Shown piece by piece: positions 9,732 to 19,772 of a stretch of 64,000 nt of DNA (within the stretch, counting starts at the first letter, position 1; each line of letters begins with the position of its first letter). The position numbers were made by a program, and so were the translations under genes. The notes below the pieces were generated by a model. It ran no database searches. It was given only the letters and a program-made list of their open reading frames with translations, and had not been told where the DNA came from. This stretch comes from JBGPTK01 sp963797765 (GTDB lineage: Bacteria; Acidobacteriota; Terriglobia; Acidiferrales; UBA7541). The stretch is from positions 124,001 to 188,000 of the forward strand of contig CAWCQU010000001.1 of the NCBI GenBank assembly GCA_963797765.1. Direction: 5' to 3'.

Positions 9732-10295
9732 TCAAATCTCCAAATCTGCCCGGATACTGCGGTGCAGGTAGATGCGTGCTTTTTCCCATTGCCGCTGCAC
9801 GGTTCGTTCGGAAACGCCCCTCATCGCTGCGATTTCCTCAAACGTGAATCCACAAAAAAATCTCAGGTCCACGATTTCCGCGAGTATTGGGTCTGCCTTG
9901 GCGAGTTCGTCTAAGGCATCACTGACCTGAATCAGCTTGTGATCATCGACTGAGTTCGCCACATCTGTGCTTAGCGACGTAATCTCGAATTGCCCGCCAC
10001 GTTTCTGAGCGTGGCGGCTCCGAGCATAGTCAATGATCAAGCCTCGCATCACACGGGCGGCATACCCCATGAATCGAGCACGATCAGGAAAGGATGTTCC
10101 GTCTCTCGCGGCGATCTCAAGATACGCCTGATGCAGAAGGGTCGTAGCGCCGAGTGTTACCGGTACCCCTCGTCGTGCCAATTCTTGTTTGGCGAGCCGG
10201 TGCAGCTCGGAATAAAGTGTTCCGAAGAGCGTTTTGGCAGCAGCTTGGTCCCCCCGCTCAGCGGCAGAGATCAATGACGACATTGTGGAGGCCAT
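9732..10295 (-). CDS. ECF-type RNA polymerase sigma factor (acidobacterial/planctomycete type)
   Basis: Sigma factor of about 187 residues. Region 2 contains TLLHQAYLEIA and FMGYAARVMRGLIIDYAR; region 4 has the helix-turn-helix FEEIAAMRGVSERTVQRQWEKAR. The frame is open to 10364, but the ATG at 10295 (MASTMSSLIS) has a good ribosome site (GAGAAGGG) and matches family length. It is followed by the TPR kinase with a six-base gap, so the two are probably co-transcribed, with the kinase or its TPR array controlling the sigma factor. No anti-sigma factor is visible. Confidence 0.9.
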   Translation of the reverse strand: MASTMSSLISAAERGDQAAAKTLFGTLYSELHRLAKQELARRGVPVTLGATTLLHQAYLEIAARDGTSFPDRARFMGYAARVMRGLIIDYARSRHAQKRGGQFEITSLSTDVANSVDDHKLIQVSDALDELAKADPILAEIVDLRFFCGFTFEEIAAMRGVSERTVQRQWEKARIYLHRSIRADLEI

Positions 10296-10408
10296 GAAAC
10301 CCTTCTCTTGCTGTGGGGACGAGGGATGTAACGAAAGCCTCTCGCATTTCCGAGGATGTGTCAAGAGAGTAGCGAGGTGGGAACGCCGTCAAACACGCTC
10401 GCGACTAG

Positions 10409-10753
10409 GTGGGATGCGCATCGATTCATGAGCTGCCAAAATCGAAAATCAAGCAGGAAGTCGAGAAACACCCGACCGGGAAGGAGACGGAACCGTGGCA
10501 AATGCTGTACTTCAAGATGTACAAGAGCCAGCTGCAGGTGATCGAGCAGGCTCTCGAAACCGCAGCGCTGATGCTGGGAACGGACAAATCCCGGGGGTAT
10601 TGTCTGGAGATGATCTGCGCGGATTTCTTGGCAGGAGCAAACCTTGAGAGCGGCAACCCTGATGCTTTACTCCTGTCGCTCGGTCGACTGTTTGGCCTGC
10701 TTCCGCATCCGCAGAAGAGAGAATTTCTCGAGCAGTTGCGCAAGGCATCGTGA
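10409..10753 (+). CDS. Conserved protein of unknown function paired with an HNH endonuclease
   Basis: Soluble, mostly helical, about 114 residues counted from a GTG directly after a stop codon. Later starts (the ATG at 10503) are possible, and an N-terminal part may be missing. Visible segments are EVEKHPTGKETEPW, QLQVIEQALETAALMLG and GYCLEMICADFLAG. No catalytic motif is recognised. The stop overlaps the GTG start of the HNH gene by four bases, so the two are translated together. I recall similar small pairs in other Acidobacteriota genomes but cannot confirm that here. Confidence 0.65.
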   Translation: MGCASIHELPKSKIKQEVEKHPTGKETEPWQMLYFKMYKSQLQVIEQALETAALMLGTDKSRGYCLEMICADFLAGANLESGNPDALLLSLGRLFGLLPHPQKREFLEQLRKAS

Positions 10754-11010
10754 GCCTGCTTCGTCAAAAACGCCCGCGAGTCAAGCTCGATCCAAGATCC
10801 TATAGGAAACTATGTCAGCGAGTAGTGCAACGTGATGGCTGGCGATGCCAAAGATGTGGAAGTCTAACTAATCTTCAGGTACATCATCTGAATTTCCGCA
10901 GCCAGCTCGGAGACGATTCGGCAGAGAACCTCATCACTCTGTGTGCAGGCTGCCATCAATATATTCACGGGCGGAATGAGGAAGACATAAAAAGCTTCCG
11001 GGCTGACTAG
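10750..11010 (+). CDS. Small HNH endonuclease-like protein
   Basis: An 86-residue single-domain HNH protein. The zinc/His-Me finger layout is clear: CQRCGS, then LQVHHLNFRSQLGDDSAENL, then LCAGCHQYIHG. The two Cys pairs hold the structural zinc, and the HH with the later Asn and His forms the HNH site. The start is a GTG overlapping the stop of the partner gene. The role is unknown: it may be a nicking enzyme of a mobile or repair unit, since stand-alone HNH proteins of this size are often of phage or intron origin. Confidence 0.85.
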   Translation: MSLLRQKRPRVKLDPRSYRKLCQRVVQRDGWRCQRCGSLTNLQVHHLNFRSQLGDDSAENLITLCAGCHQYIHGRNEEDIKSFRAD

Positions 11011-11060
11011 GGTAGCGCGCTGGTCTCCGGAACCAGCGTGCGGGGGTCCAAAACTTCTCA
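11011..11060 (+). other. Stem-loop resembling a tRNA anticodon arm, possibly a tRNA remnant
   Basis: Just after the HNH stop lies a perfect seven-base-pair stem (11018-11024 with 11032-11038) closing a seven-base loop CTCCGGA. It is preceded by GGTAGCGC and followed by a G-rich stretch like the start of a T arm. The order resembles the central and 3' part of a tRNA, with CCG in anticodon position, but no acceptor stem or intact T loop can be drawn. It may be a degenerate tRNA, a scar at an insertion site, or simply a hairpin ending the transcript (it lacks a T run). Confidence 0.3.
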
Positions 11061-11096
11061 AACGCTCTCCACATTCTCCTTCTGCGGAACCGGGCT

Positions 11097-11594
11097 TTAC
11101 GGCTCTTTTTGCTCTCCGGATTTTGTGGCAGATGAGCCGGAAGGATTCTGTTTTATGGCGGGCGCTTCGGAGGCTTTGATCAGTTCATGAATATCTGGCA
11201 TGTTTGTTTGAACGGCATCGCCAGGCGCCCCGGAATGCGTTTTGTCCATGGGCGGATGTTCGAATTGCCCGCCGGCGGGATGGCTTTTCAGAACGACCCA
11301 ATCTCCAGCATGCCGCTCGAGTAGGTAAGTCATCTCCATGGTGGCGCCGCCTTGCTTTACTTTGAACTCAACATCGGCTTGCGCCTGGTCGCCAGTAACC
11401 GCGATGTTTTTGTAGTCGCGGTCCATGGCGGAGACGTTGATGGAACCGAGAGTGGTGAGATGCTTTTCGATGCTCGCGCGGATGGCGTCCTGGTCACTGG
11501 CTTTAACACCGGCTGTATCGGCGGTTTTTTTCTGGCAGCCCGCGATCGAAACGATCAGCAGGCATAATGCGAGTGAATTTATTTTTCGCTTCAT
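11097..11594 (-). CDS. Lipoprotein of unknown function
   Basis: 165 residues with a classic lipoprotein signal: KRKINS, a hydrophobic stretch, and the lipobox SIAGC. The middle (DRDYKNIAVTGDQAQADVEFKVK and YLLERHAGDWVVLKS) resembles the small cone-shaped NTF2/DUF4878-like fold of accessory lipoproteins. The tail is low-complexity and hydrophilic. Its ATG overlaps the stop of the ferredoxin/flavoprotein gene (ATGA), so it is the last gene of the long - strand redox operon. Confidence 0.75.
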   Translation of the reverse strand: MKRKINSLALCLLIVSIAGCQKKTADTAGVKASDQDAIRASIEKHLTTLGSINVSAMDRDYKNIAVTGDQAQADVEFKVKQGGATMEMTYLLERHAGDWVVLKSHPAGGQFEHPPMDKTHSGAPGDAVQTNMPDIHELIKASEAPAIKQNPSGSSATKSGEQKEP

Positions 11595-13083
11595 GCGAAT
11601 GTCCTTTCCAGGGTATTGGCGAGCGATTTCTCCACAATCTCCACTCCCGTGCTGCGCAGAAACTCTTCCGGGGATTCTCCGCCGATCAAGATAAAAACAA
11701 AATCATTGGGCAGTTCCGCGGGAGCGCCATCCACATCGATGAGCACGGCTTGCGTGCGAATGCCCATGATGTTGGATTTGCGAAGAATCCGCAACCTTTC
11801 GGAATTTTCAGCCGCCTCCAATTGTTGCCGGTTGCGTTCGCGCACGCGATCGAATACTTGGCCGCGATAGCAAAGCGTCACGTGGTTTCGCCCGTCGCGG
11901 CTCAACGCCAGCGCGGCTTCCACGGCCGAATCTCCGCCGCCGGCAATGAGGATATCCTTGCCAAGATAATCTTCCGCTTCGATCAGGCGATACGCCACTT
12001 TGTCGAGATCTTCGCCCGGCACGCCCAGTTTACGCGGAGATCCCCGCTTACCCATGGCCAGAATGACGTAGCGAGCGCGATATTTTCCGCTCCAAGTTTC
12101 AATGATGAAATTGCGGCCGTCCCGTCTGGATCTTCTCGGCGCGCTCGTTGGTTTGGATGCGGACGCCCGTGCTGGCTGATGATGCTTTCCCAAACGGAGA
12201 GCAGGGCTTCCTTGGTGCCGTCGGCGACGTAGAGGCTGCCGTACATGGGGATTTCGATCGGCTCGGCCATCAGGAATTTGTGGCGGGGATATTGCCGGAT
12301 CGTAGCGGCAATTTCGCCCTGCTCGAGGACTACATAACAAAGTTCCCGTTGCTGCGCCGAAAGCGCGGCGCTCAATCCCGCCGGCCCGGCTCCCACAATC
12401 GCTACGTCAAAGATTTCATCCGGATTCTGGCCTTTGTTGGCGGCTGGCCCGCTTCTTTCTTTCTGCAATCGGGAGTAGATATGATCGATTGCGAGCTTTC
12501 CTTCGTTGACGGCGGTCTTGATCAATCCCATGCCGCCGAGTTCTCCAGTGATAAATAATCCGGGAATATTCGTTTCGAAGTTTTCCTTGACGTTCGGAAC
12601 CTTGACGGTTTGAAGAACTCCGCCGAAGGAAAGCGCGATCGCTTGAGTGGGGCAAACCTCGACGCACTTGCCGTGTCCCACGCAGCGATCGGGCTCATCC
12701 AGGATCGCCTTGCCGTTGGCCATGGCCAGCGTGCCGGATTCGGGACATACTTCGACGCAACTTCCGCAGCCGACGCAGAGCGAGGCGTTGATCACCGGGC
12801 GCGGCTTGCCCTTTTTTCCATCGCCGCCACCGGTTTTCACCTCCGCCAGATGGACAGACCACATGGCCAGCGCGGCGCCGCAATGAGCGCAGAAGGGAGT
12901 GCCTTTGGCGATCGGCTGGCTGCATCGCGGGCACAGCAAAGTTCCTACGTGAGCGGGCGCCGGCTTTGCGTGCTGCGGCTGTTTCGCTGGAGATTTCTGC
13001 ACGGCGGTGAGCTGTTTCAAATAGCGGCGAACGAAGAAGAACGTAAGCCCCGCCGCGATGAGGAATGCAATCAGTGTTTCCAT
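11591..13083 (-). CDS. Ferredoxin-domain NAD(P)/FAD oxidoreductase, YpdA/thioredoxin-reductase-like (two frameshifts)
   Basis: About 496 residues if repaired. Order of parts: an N-terminal membrane anchor (LIAFLIAAGLTFFFV), a zinc ribbon (CPRCSQ and CAHCGA), a two-[4Fe-4S] ferredoxin domain (CVGCGSCVEVCP and CVGHGKCVEVCP), then a two-dinucleotide flavoprotein with VAIVGAGPAGLSAA and a second glycine motif, ILIAGGGDSAVEAAL. The frame breaks twice, each time with one extra C/G in a run of three (12166-12168 and 12121-12123); removing both restores KIQTDGRNFIIETW. It probably links NAD(P)H with the neighbouring membrane b-type protein and cytochromes. The ATG at 13083 is preferred to upstream codons. 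Confidence 0.8.
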
Positions 13084-13087
13084 CGCG

Positions 13088-14032
13088 TTACAGATATCCC
13101 AATAGAAATACGGCGGAGATATGCAGAATGGCCAGTACCACGAATGCATAGCTGAACGGCCGGTGCACCACGTGCCAGAGTTGGAAAACTTCCTGCGAGC
13201 GCGAAAGAAAAACCATTCGCTTGGTCAAAGCCGCCTGGCGCCGCGCTACTTGCACGACTCGTTCGATGTCGTCTTTCCCGCTGGAAAAAAGTCCGCCAAC
13301 CGTGAATAAGATTCCGCCTCCTCGCAACGCCCGCCGGCGCAAAGCGGCAATGCGGAACGGCCGGGACAAATCCAGAGAGAGCATGTAGATGAGCGAGGAG
13401 AAAATATTTTGCCTTTTGACTTGCTCGGCAGTGGGAAGAGGACGGAACGCGGAAGAAAGGTCGCGGTGCACGAAAATCTTCTGAGCCGCCAGCTGCTTTG
13501 TCAGGTCGTCTTGCTCTTCCTTGAGTTCCTGCCAGGAGATTTCGGCGGCATTCAAACGGCGCGGGATTTGAGAGTAGAGATACCTGCCGACAAGGCCGCT
13601 CAGCGCCACCGCCAGCATGATCCAGAAGGCCATTCCGGCGATGCCGCGAAATTTAAATGCAGCGTGGCAGGCAATAATGATGGGCGCGGTGACGCCCATA
13701 ACGATATGGAAATCGAGCCAGTGTTTCGTCACTCCAATGCTGCGCAGCCAGCCCCAGCGCTTGCGGAAGTAGTAAAAATAAATTCCGAAGAAAAGAACAG
13801 TGCCCAGAATTCCGAGCTTGATCCCGATTGACCCGCTGGGCCGCAGCAGGGCGTGTTTCGGTGAATAGGGCCGGTCGGCGGCTCCCAGAAGATAATAGCT
13901 CGCGCCGTAAACGGCCATAGTCAAAGTGAAAGCGGCGGAAATCAACCATGCCGCGGCGAGCCTTCGCCGGTGATCTTTCTCGAGATCTGGGACGGGTTGA
14001 GAAATTGCTCGCGCGCTCATTAGCGTGTTCAT
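13088..14032 (-). CDS. Multi-spanning membrane protein, b-type cytochrome-like
   Basis: 314 residues with about five or six hydrophobic helices (for example AAWLISAAFTLTMAVYGASY, LGILGTVLFFGIYFYYF and FVVLAILHISAVFLLGYL). Histidines sit within or next to helices (HWLDFHIVMG, ACHAAF, LWHVVHRPFSYAF, ILHIS), the pattern expected for heme b ligation as in ferric-reductase or NapC/cytochrome-b-like quinol proteins. It lies directly upstream of the ferredoxin/flavoprotein gene and overlaps the preceding secreted-protein gene by four bases. I infer a transmembrane electron carrier; heme ligation is not proven. Confidence 0.7.
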   Translation of the reverse strand: MNTLMSARAISQPVPDLEKDHRRRLAAAWLISAAFTLTMAVYGASYYLLGAADRPYSPKHALLRPSGSIGIKLGILGTVLFFGIYFYYFRKRWGWLRSIGVTKHWLDFHIVMGVTAPIIIACHAAFKFRGIAGMAFWIMLAVALSGLVGRYLYSQIPRRLNAAEISWQELKEEQDDLTKQLAAQKIFVHRDLSSAFRPLPTAEQVKRQNIFSSLIYMLSLDLSRPFRIAALRRRALRGGGILFTVGGLFSSGKDDIERVVQVARRQAALTKRMVFLSRSQEVFQLWHVVHRPFSYAFVVLAILHISAVFLLGYL

Positions 14033-14871
14033 TGTTTGGTTGGCACTACGTCAATTTGAACGTCCACGGTGTAGCGCCGGTAGGCTGTGAAGCGATGAGT
14101 GTTCCGCCAATGCTGCTTGGGAGTTTCCACATCGATTGTTGCAGTGGCCGGAAGCCACAGCGGCTGCGGAGAGCCGGACATAGTGACGGGGGCGTACTGC
14201 AATTCCGCTCGAAGTTGATTCATTCCCAGGTCCTGCATGCTGGAGCCAACATCCGCGCTAATTCGAATGATTTGCCCTGAATCAGGATCGATCCACGCGG
14301 TTCCCTCGAGTTCCACCGGCCGGCCCGCCATAAGTCTTTGATATAAGATCGGTGAAGGAGTCCCGGGCACGTGTTTGAAGCCGACGCGAGCCAGTGTCCG
14401 GCCATCGATCACGTCGTCGTCCAGGCGAGTGAACTCGAAGCTCGCTTCATAGTAGGGATGGAAGACCATGGCGAGCGTCGAAAAACCGCTGGTCAGCAGG
14501 AGCGGACGCAGCTCTGGTTTTCGCGGATCGGTTTCCCGGATTCGCGATTCCTCCACCGAAAGCTCGCCGTTATCGAATCGCATCAGCATCAGCGTGTCAA
14601 AATGAGTTTCCTGCTTATAGGAATTCTTTCTATTTTCGCCCAATTTCTGCTGAAGCACGGTCTCTTCGTATCGCAGGTTGCCCAAATCGTCCACAAACGC
14701 TTCCACTACAGCTCGCGTTCGAGTGAGCAACGGCGCCAGCGGATCGGGGCCGGCGGCCTGACCGGCGGGCGCAAGTATTGACCAAACCAAAAGGAATGAG
14801 AGTGCCAGAAGAACTCGGCGAATTCCGGTGAATCTTCGATTTCGAATTTCTAGAATCATTTTCCGATACAC
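14029..14871 (-). CDS. Secreted protein of unknown function
   Basis: 280 residues from a GTG at 14871; an ATG at 14859 is an alternative. An N-terminal signal peptide (VLLALSFLLVWSILAPAGQA) is followed by a mainly beta protein with an outer-membrane-lipoprotein-like feel (YEETVLQQKL, GTAWIDPDSGQIIRISADV) and ending FTAYRRYTVDVQI. No catalytic motif or heme site is present. It lies between the outer-membrane barrel and the membrane b-type protein and is coupled to both, so it may help assemble or stabilise the conduit. Confidence 0.65.
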   Translation of the reverse strand: MYRKMILEIRNRRFTGIRRVLLALSFLLVWSILAPAGQAAGPDPLAPLLTRTRAVVEAFVDDLGNLRYEETVLQQKLGENRKNSYKQETHFDTLMLMRFDNGELSVEESRIRETDPRKPELRPLLLTSGFSTLAMVFHPYYEASFEFTRLDDDVIDGRTLARVGFKHVPGTPSPILYQRLMAGRPVELEGTAWIDPDSGQIIRISADVGSSMQDLGMNQLRAELQYAPVTMSGSPQPLWLPATATIDVETPKQHWRNTHRFTAYRRYTVDVQIDVVPTKQ

Positions 14872-14872
14872 C

Positions 14873-16612
14873 TCAAAAGCGCCGGCCGAGCGTGAAGGTG
14901 ACCTGGTCGTAATTCACCGAGCCGCCGCGCTGCCAGGTAAAATTGTTTTGAAGAAAAAACAGCCTTCCCGGAGCCCAGTCGATCAGGCTGTTCACAAAAC
15001 GGCTTTGCGTGGTCGAAGTAAGCGTCGAAGAAAAATCCTGGAATCCTCCCTGCAATTCCCAGCGCAAGCTTTCCAGCAATTGGCGTGACAACGAGACGGA
15101 GCGGTAATTTCCGCGGCCGAAGGAACTGCTGAATTCCGAGTAGCGGAAATCCGCGCGCAGTCCGGTGCGCAGCAAGTCCCCGAAGGTAAGACCATATAGC
15201 TGGTTCAAGGAACTCTGGGTATCGCCGGATCGCGAGCTGCGGCCCAGGCTGGTGTAGACGCTGACTCGTTTGGGAAGCTCCACTCGGACGCCTGCGCTCA
15301 GGCCTTGAAACAAATAGCGGTCGAGCAAACCCGTGCCGATCAGCAATGGATCGAACGTGGGAAAATCGCGGTAGTAGGTGTCACTGACGTCAAAGGCAAG
15401 CCGTGGATGCGGCTGGAAACGGAGTGATAAGTAGCTGCGATTGATGCCGCCGGTTCCGGTGGTTTGCAGGGGCGCGCCGGGAGTGGTGGATGAATCAACG
15501 ATGGCGGTGTGGGGCGCGTCCACTTGCAAGGAGTCGTACAAGGCAAAATATCGCTTGAAGAATATGCCGGTCTCCGCGAACAGAAATTGCCGCTGGGCCT
15601 GCCACCCGGTTGCGCTGACGGCAATTCCGACCGTGCTTGTGTACCGGAGATCGTCGTACGAGCCGCCTTCATAGTTGACAAACATCCCGCCCAGTTTTCC
15701 ATCGGGATTGTAATCGTAGGAAGATGGGTCGGGCGTTGTGCCAGCGAAAACGCCAAGCCTGAAGTGCTATCCGTATTTCCGTCCGAAATAACCGCCGTCA
15801 ATCGTGTCCAAGCTGCTGGCCCAGGGCAGATAGAGCCTGCCGACTCCAGCCACCAATCGCGAATCTGGATTGTCGTAGGTCAGGCTCAAGTGATACGTGC
15901 GGTTAATCAAGTCCGTGAGCGTGGCCGTCTGTGCGCCTCCGGATTGCGAAGTGAACCGGCCTCGCCAATAGCCGCTGAAATTCCAATATGTCCCGCCAAT
16001 GCGGGTCATATCCACTCGCGCTACCACACCGGATTCCATGTTTTGGCTGGCCGGATCGCCGTGCACGAAGATCGATCCATATTCCACGCCGATGCGTCCC
16101 CTCATCCGATTGATTTCGGGAGAGGGGGGACGAGGAACGGAGTTGCGAGCTTCGGTCATCACCGGATCGCCAAGATCGAATGTGACGATCTGCGGATACG
16201 TGCGCATCCCGGAAGCCTTCAACTTATCCGTTTCGGTTTTCACTTCTTCGGGGGCGAACAGTGCCACGTCACCAACTTGCAGAGGTGCAGCTGAAGTGAT
16301 GATTTCGCAGACGGCCGACGCCGAGGCCACGGAAACTACATTCAAGGTTGCCAGGACGCCGGTTGTAGCCGCAGGCATGGCCTTGTCTGAGCTTGGTTGT
16401 GTGGCTGCGATGGAGCGCTTGACTACGAGCTTCTGCCCCTCTTTCAAGCCGGCGGCGCTGCCTCCATTCAAGTAGACCGCGCCTTCGGCAATGAATTTAA
16501 TTCGAAACGCGGTTTGTTGAATCGCCTCCTGTGCGCACACCAGCATCGGCAGCAGGGCGGCCAGGAACGGCGCCGCCACCAGAAGAAATGCGCGGTCTCT
16601 AGTTACCGCCAT
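14873..16612 (-). CDS. Outer-membrane beta-barrel of a cytochrome conduit, interrupted by an in-frame TAG
   Basis: A signal peptide (LLVAAPFLAALLPMLVCA) is followed by a periplasmic domain of about 110 residues and then a long run of alternating beta-strands (GTYWNFSGYWRGRF, RVSVYTSLGRSSR), ending in the aromatic LGRRF expected of a barrel. The same frame continues on both sides of one TAG codon at 15767-15769 (KYG, stop, HFRLGVFAG), so this is one gene of 579 codons with a nonsense codon, not two genes. It overlaps the end of the 40-heme cytochrome gene by 14 bases. The context suggests an MtrB/PioB-like sheath, but the family is not proven. Confidence 0.7.
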
Positions 16613-19600
16613 TCTTGTGACACTGGTAACAATTTGCGCTGTTCCACACATAGCCCTTTACCCCGGAGTGCTTGGGATCGGTCTGAGACTGGGTGTGACA
16701 ATTGGTGCAAACAAAAACCGTGTAATCGTTCGAGTTGGTGTGGCAATCGCTGCACAACGCCGCATGATGTGGAATTGGGAACCAGGTGTGATTAAACGTC
16801 GCGCCGGTCCACGTTGTCGTCGTGTGGCAGGTCTGGCAAGTGGTCGGGAACCCCGCCGCTTTATGGTTCGGGTCGGTGGTCCCGGCGTAGTCCTTGGTAT
16901 GGCAGGAATAGCAGTCGGTAGGCGTTCCGGCGAACTGCCCGCCGATGTGGCAACTGGTGCAAGGCACAGTGACGTGCGCGCCGGTCAAGGGAAACGGCGT
17001 TTTTGAATGATCGAAAACCGCGCCCGCCCATGACGCCGTTGTATGGCAGATGGTGCAGTCGGTGGGATATCCCGTCTGCACGTGATTCGGATTCGTAGTG
17101 CCGGTGTAGTCCTTGGTGTGGCAGGAATAGCAATCCGTGGGCGTGCCCGCGAATTTGTTATTGATGTGGCAGAGCGAGCAGGTGACGCTGACGTGTGCGC
17201 CGGTCAAAGGAAATGGAGTCTTGGAATGATCGAACACGGCGCCGGCCCACGATGTGGTGGTGTGGCAAATCGAGCAGTCGGTTGGGAATCCAGCCGCGGT
17301 GTGGCTTGGGTTGGTGGTCCCAGTGTAATCCTTGGTGTGGCAGCTATAGCAATCTGTGGGAGTTCCCGCAAACACACCGTTTACGTGGCACTGCGTGCAC
17401 GCGAGATTTACGTGCGCGCCGGTCAACGGGAATTTCGTAAACGTGTTGTGATTGAAATTCGCGTTGGCCCAGGTGGCCGTGGTGTGGCAGACCGAGCAAT
17501 CCGTTGGGAATCCGGCGGTGACGTGATTCGGATTCGTTGTTCCTTGAAAATCCTTGGTGTGGCAACTGAATAGCAATCGGTGGGCGTGCCCGCGAATTTG
17601 TTATTGATGTGGCAGAGCGAGCAGGCCACGCTCACATGCGCGCCGGTTAACGGAAACGGCGTTTTGGAATGGTCGAAGACGGCGCCCGCCCAACTGGCCG
17701 TGGTGTGGCAGGTGGAGCAATCGGTGGCGAATCCGGCCGCGACGTGATTGGGGTTGGTGGTCCCCTGGTAATCCTTGGTGTGGCAACTGTAGCAATCGGT
17801 GGGAGTGCCTGCGAATTTGCCGTTGATGTGGCATTGCGAGCAAACGACGCTTACGTGCGCGCCGGTGAGTGGAAACGGCGTTTTCGAATGATCGAAATTG
17901 GCTCCGGCCCAACTGGTGGTGTTGTGGCAGGTGGAGCAATCGGTTGGAAATCCGGCCGTGACGTGATTCGGATTCGTGGTTCCCTGAAAATCCTTGGTGT
18001 GGCAACTATAGCAATCGGTAGGAGTGCCGGCGAATTTGTTGTTGATGTGGCAGAGCGAGCAGGCCACGCTCACGTGCGCGCCGGTCAATGGAAATGGCGT
18101 CTTGGAATGATCGAATACTGCGCCTGCCCAACTGGTGGTGTTGTGGCAGGTGGTGCAGTTGGTCGAGAACCCAGCCTGAACGTGATTGGGATCGGTTGTC
18201 CCCTGGTAATCCTTGGTGTGGCAGGTGTAGCAATCGGTGGGGGTGCCCGCGAATTTGTTATTGATGTGGCAGAGCGAGCAAGCCACGCTGACGTGCGCGC
18301 CGGTCAAGGGGAAAGGAGTCTTGGAGTGATCAAAAACCGCTCCCGCCCAACTCGTCGTGTTGTGGCAGAGCGTGCAATTCGTTGAGAAGCCCGCCTGGGC
18401 GTGATTGGGATCGGTGGTGCCGTTGTAGTCTTTCGTGTGGCAGGAATAGCAATCGGTGGGAGTGCCGGCGAACTGTCCGTTGATGTGGCATTGATTGCAG
18501 GCGACATTTACGTGCGCGCCGGTCAGCGGAAATTTGGTGAACGTATTGTGATTGAAATTGGCGCCGTTCCAGGATGCGGTGGTGTGGCAGAGAGTGCAAT
18601 CCGTCGGGAAATCCTGCTTGAACGTGATTCGGATTGGTTGAGCTCTGGTAGTCCTTGATATGGCAGGAATAGCAATCGGTGGGAGTGCCGGCGAATTTTC
18701 CGTTGATGTGGCACTGATTGCAGGAAACGCTGATGTGCGCGCCGGTAAGCGGAAATTTTGTGAATTTTGTGTGATCGAAAGTGGCGCCCAGCCAGGTGGA
18801 AGTGTTGTGGCAGGTGGAACAATCGGTGGGAAATCCCGCCTGAATGTGATTGGGATTACTGGTCCCTTTAAAATCTTTCGCGTGGCAACTGTAACAATCG
18901 GTTGGCGTGCCTTTGAATTGTCCGCCGATATGGCACGCGGAGCATTCGAGGGAAGTGTGCGCTCCGGTGAGAGCGAAACCCGTGAATTTCAGGTGATCGA
19001 ACTTGGCGCCGAGCCAGGTGTCTACGGTGTGGCAGCTTTCGCAGGTGGTGGGGAAGCCGAGTGATTTATGGTCGGGGGAGATGGCCGTTTGAAAATCCTT
19101 GATGTGGCAGGATAAACAGGCCGTTGAGAGGCCGCTGAATTGGCCGGTTGCTTCGCCTTTGTGGCAATCGGCGCATTGCAGCATGGCGTGAGCGCCGATC
19201 AGCGGAAAGCGGTTCTGGTGGTCCCGGACTTGCTGATTGGTAGCTTCCCAACTTTTCACCGTGTGGCACTCTTCGCATCGGGCGCTGAACTGGCGGCGGT
19301 GAATATCGGCGTGGCAGTCCGCGCAACGGGTGCTTGCGTTCTTGAACACCAGATCGGCGTGGCACTGGCGGCAGGCCACCTTGACGTGCATTCCGCGCAG
19401 CGGATAGCTGGTCTTGTTGTGGTCGAATTCGGGGACGTTGCGGATCGGTTTCCAGTTGGTGGCGGTGTGGCAGTTTTCGCAGGGGATCTCGATGGGGCCG
19501 TGGGGGTTACGGTTGTATTTCTTATCCGGCTGGGGATAGGCGCGCCCCACCGCCGGAAGCAGCAGTAGAAGTGGAAGGAGAAGGAGCTTTACCCGTGTCG

Positions 19601-19619
19601 TCGTCAGCAAGAGACACAA
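16599..19619 (-). CDS. Giant multiheme c-type cytochrome, about 40 CxxCH motifs (two frameshifts)
   Basis: When the frames are joined this encodes about 1005 residues with roughly 40 CxxCH heme motifs. A hydrophobic signal precedes YPQPDKKYNRN. The first third is irregular; the rest is built from repeats of about 73 residues, each with three hemes (DCYSCH, DCSxCH and a CSLCH after PLTGAHVSVA) and an FDHSKTPFPL segment whose His may be a distal ligand. One extra base in GGG at 18606-18608 and a two-base insertion at 17568-17569 break the frame. Periplasmic or outer-surface electron transfer is expected. The start (TTG at 19619) is uncertain. The last heme is close to the C-terminal KNGGN. Confidence 0.85.
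16860..18960 (-). repeat. 219-bp tandem repeats inside the 40-heme cytochrome gene
   Basis: About nine to ten direct copies of a 219-bp unit (73 codons) run through the middle and 3' part of the gene; the anchor TCCTTGGTGTGGCA recurs with that spacing (for example near 17108, 17327, 17766 and 18206). Each unit encodes three CxxCH motifs. Copies differ by scattered point changes and some are nearly identical, so they are recent duplications. The array is prone to recombination and to assembly collapse, so the copy number may not be exact. Confidence 0.85.
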
Positions 19620-19772
19620 CCGCGCCTGAAAATTTGGATACGGGCCTAGGCTTTCGATTCATGAATGAATGTATAGATTGAGTCTGGACGGAACAACTGG
19701 CCAAGAGGTCAGATTAAGTCCAGTTTCGGCGCGAGTACTCGATGGCATGTGACAGGCCCAATTGAACTTGGA

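Noticed and set aside
11018..11038. A functional tRNA-Arg(CCG)
   Set aside because: Only the anticodon arm fits; acceptor stem and T loop cannot be formed.
15767..15769. Pyrrolysine or recoded TAG
   Set aside because: Other genes end normally at TAG (for example fur-region and hypF frames), and no pyl genes are present.
16860..18960. CRISPR array
   Set aside because: The repeats are 219 bp, contiguous and in codon phase inside a cytochrome gene; there are no spacers.
18330..19619. Three separate cytochrome genes between 16.6 and 19.6 kb
   Set aside because: The repeat pattern continues across both frame breaks, and no ribosome sites or signal peptides exist at the internal starts.
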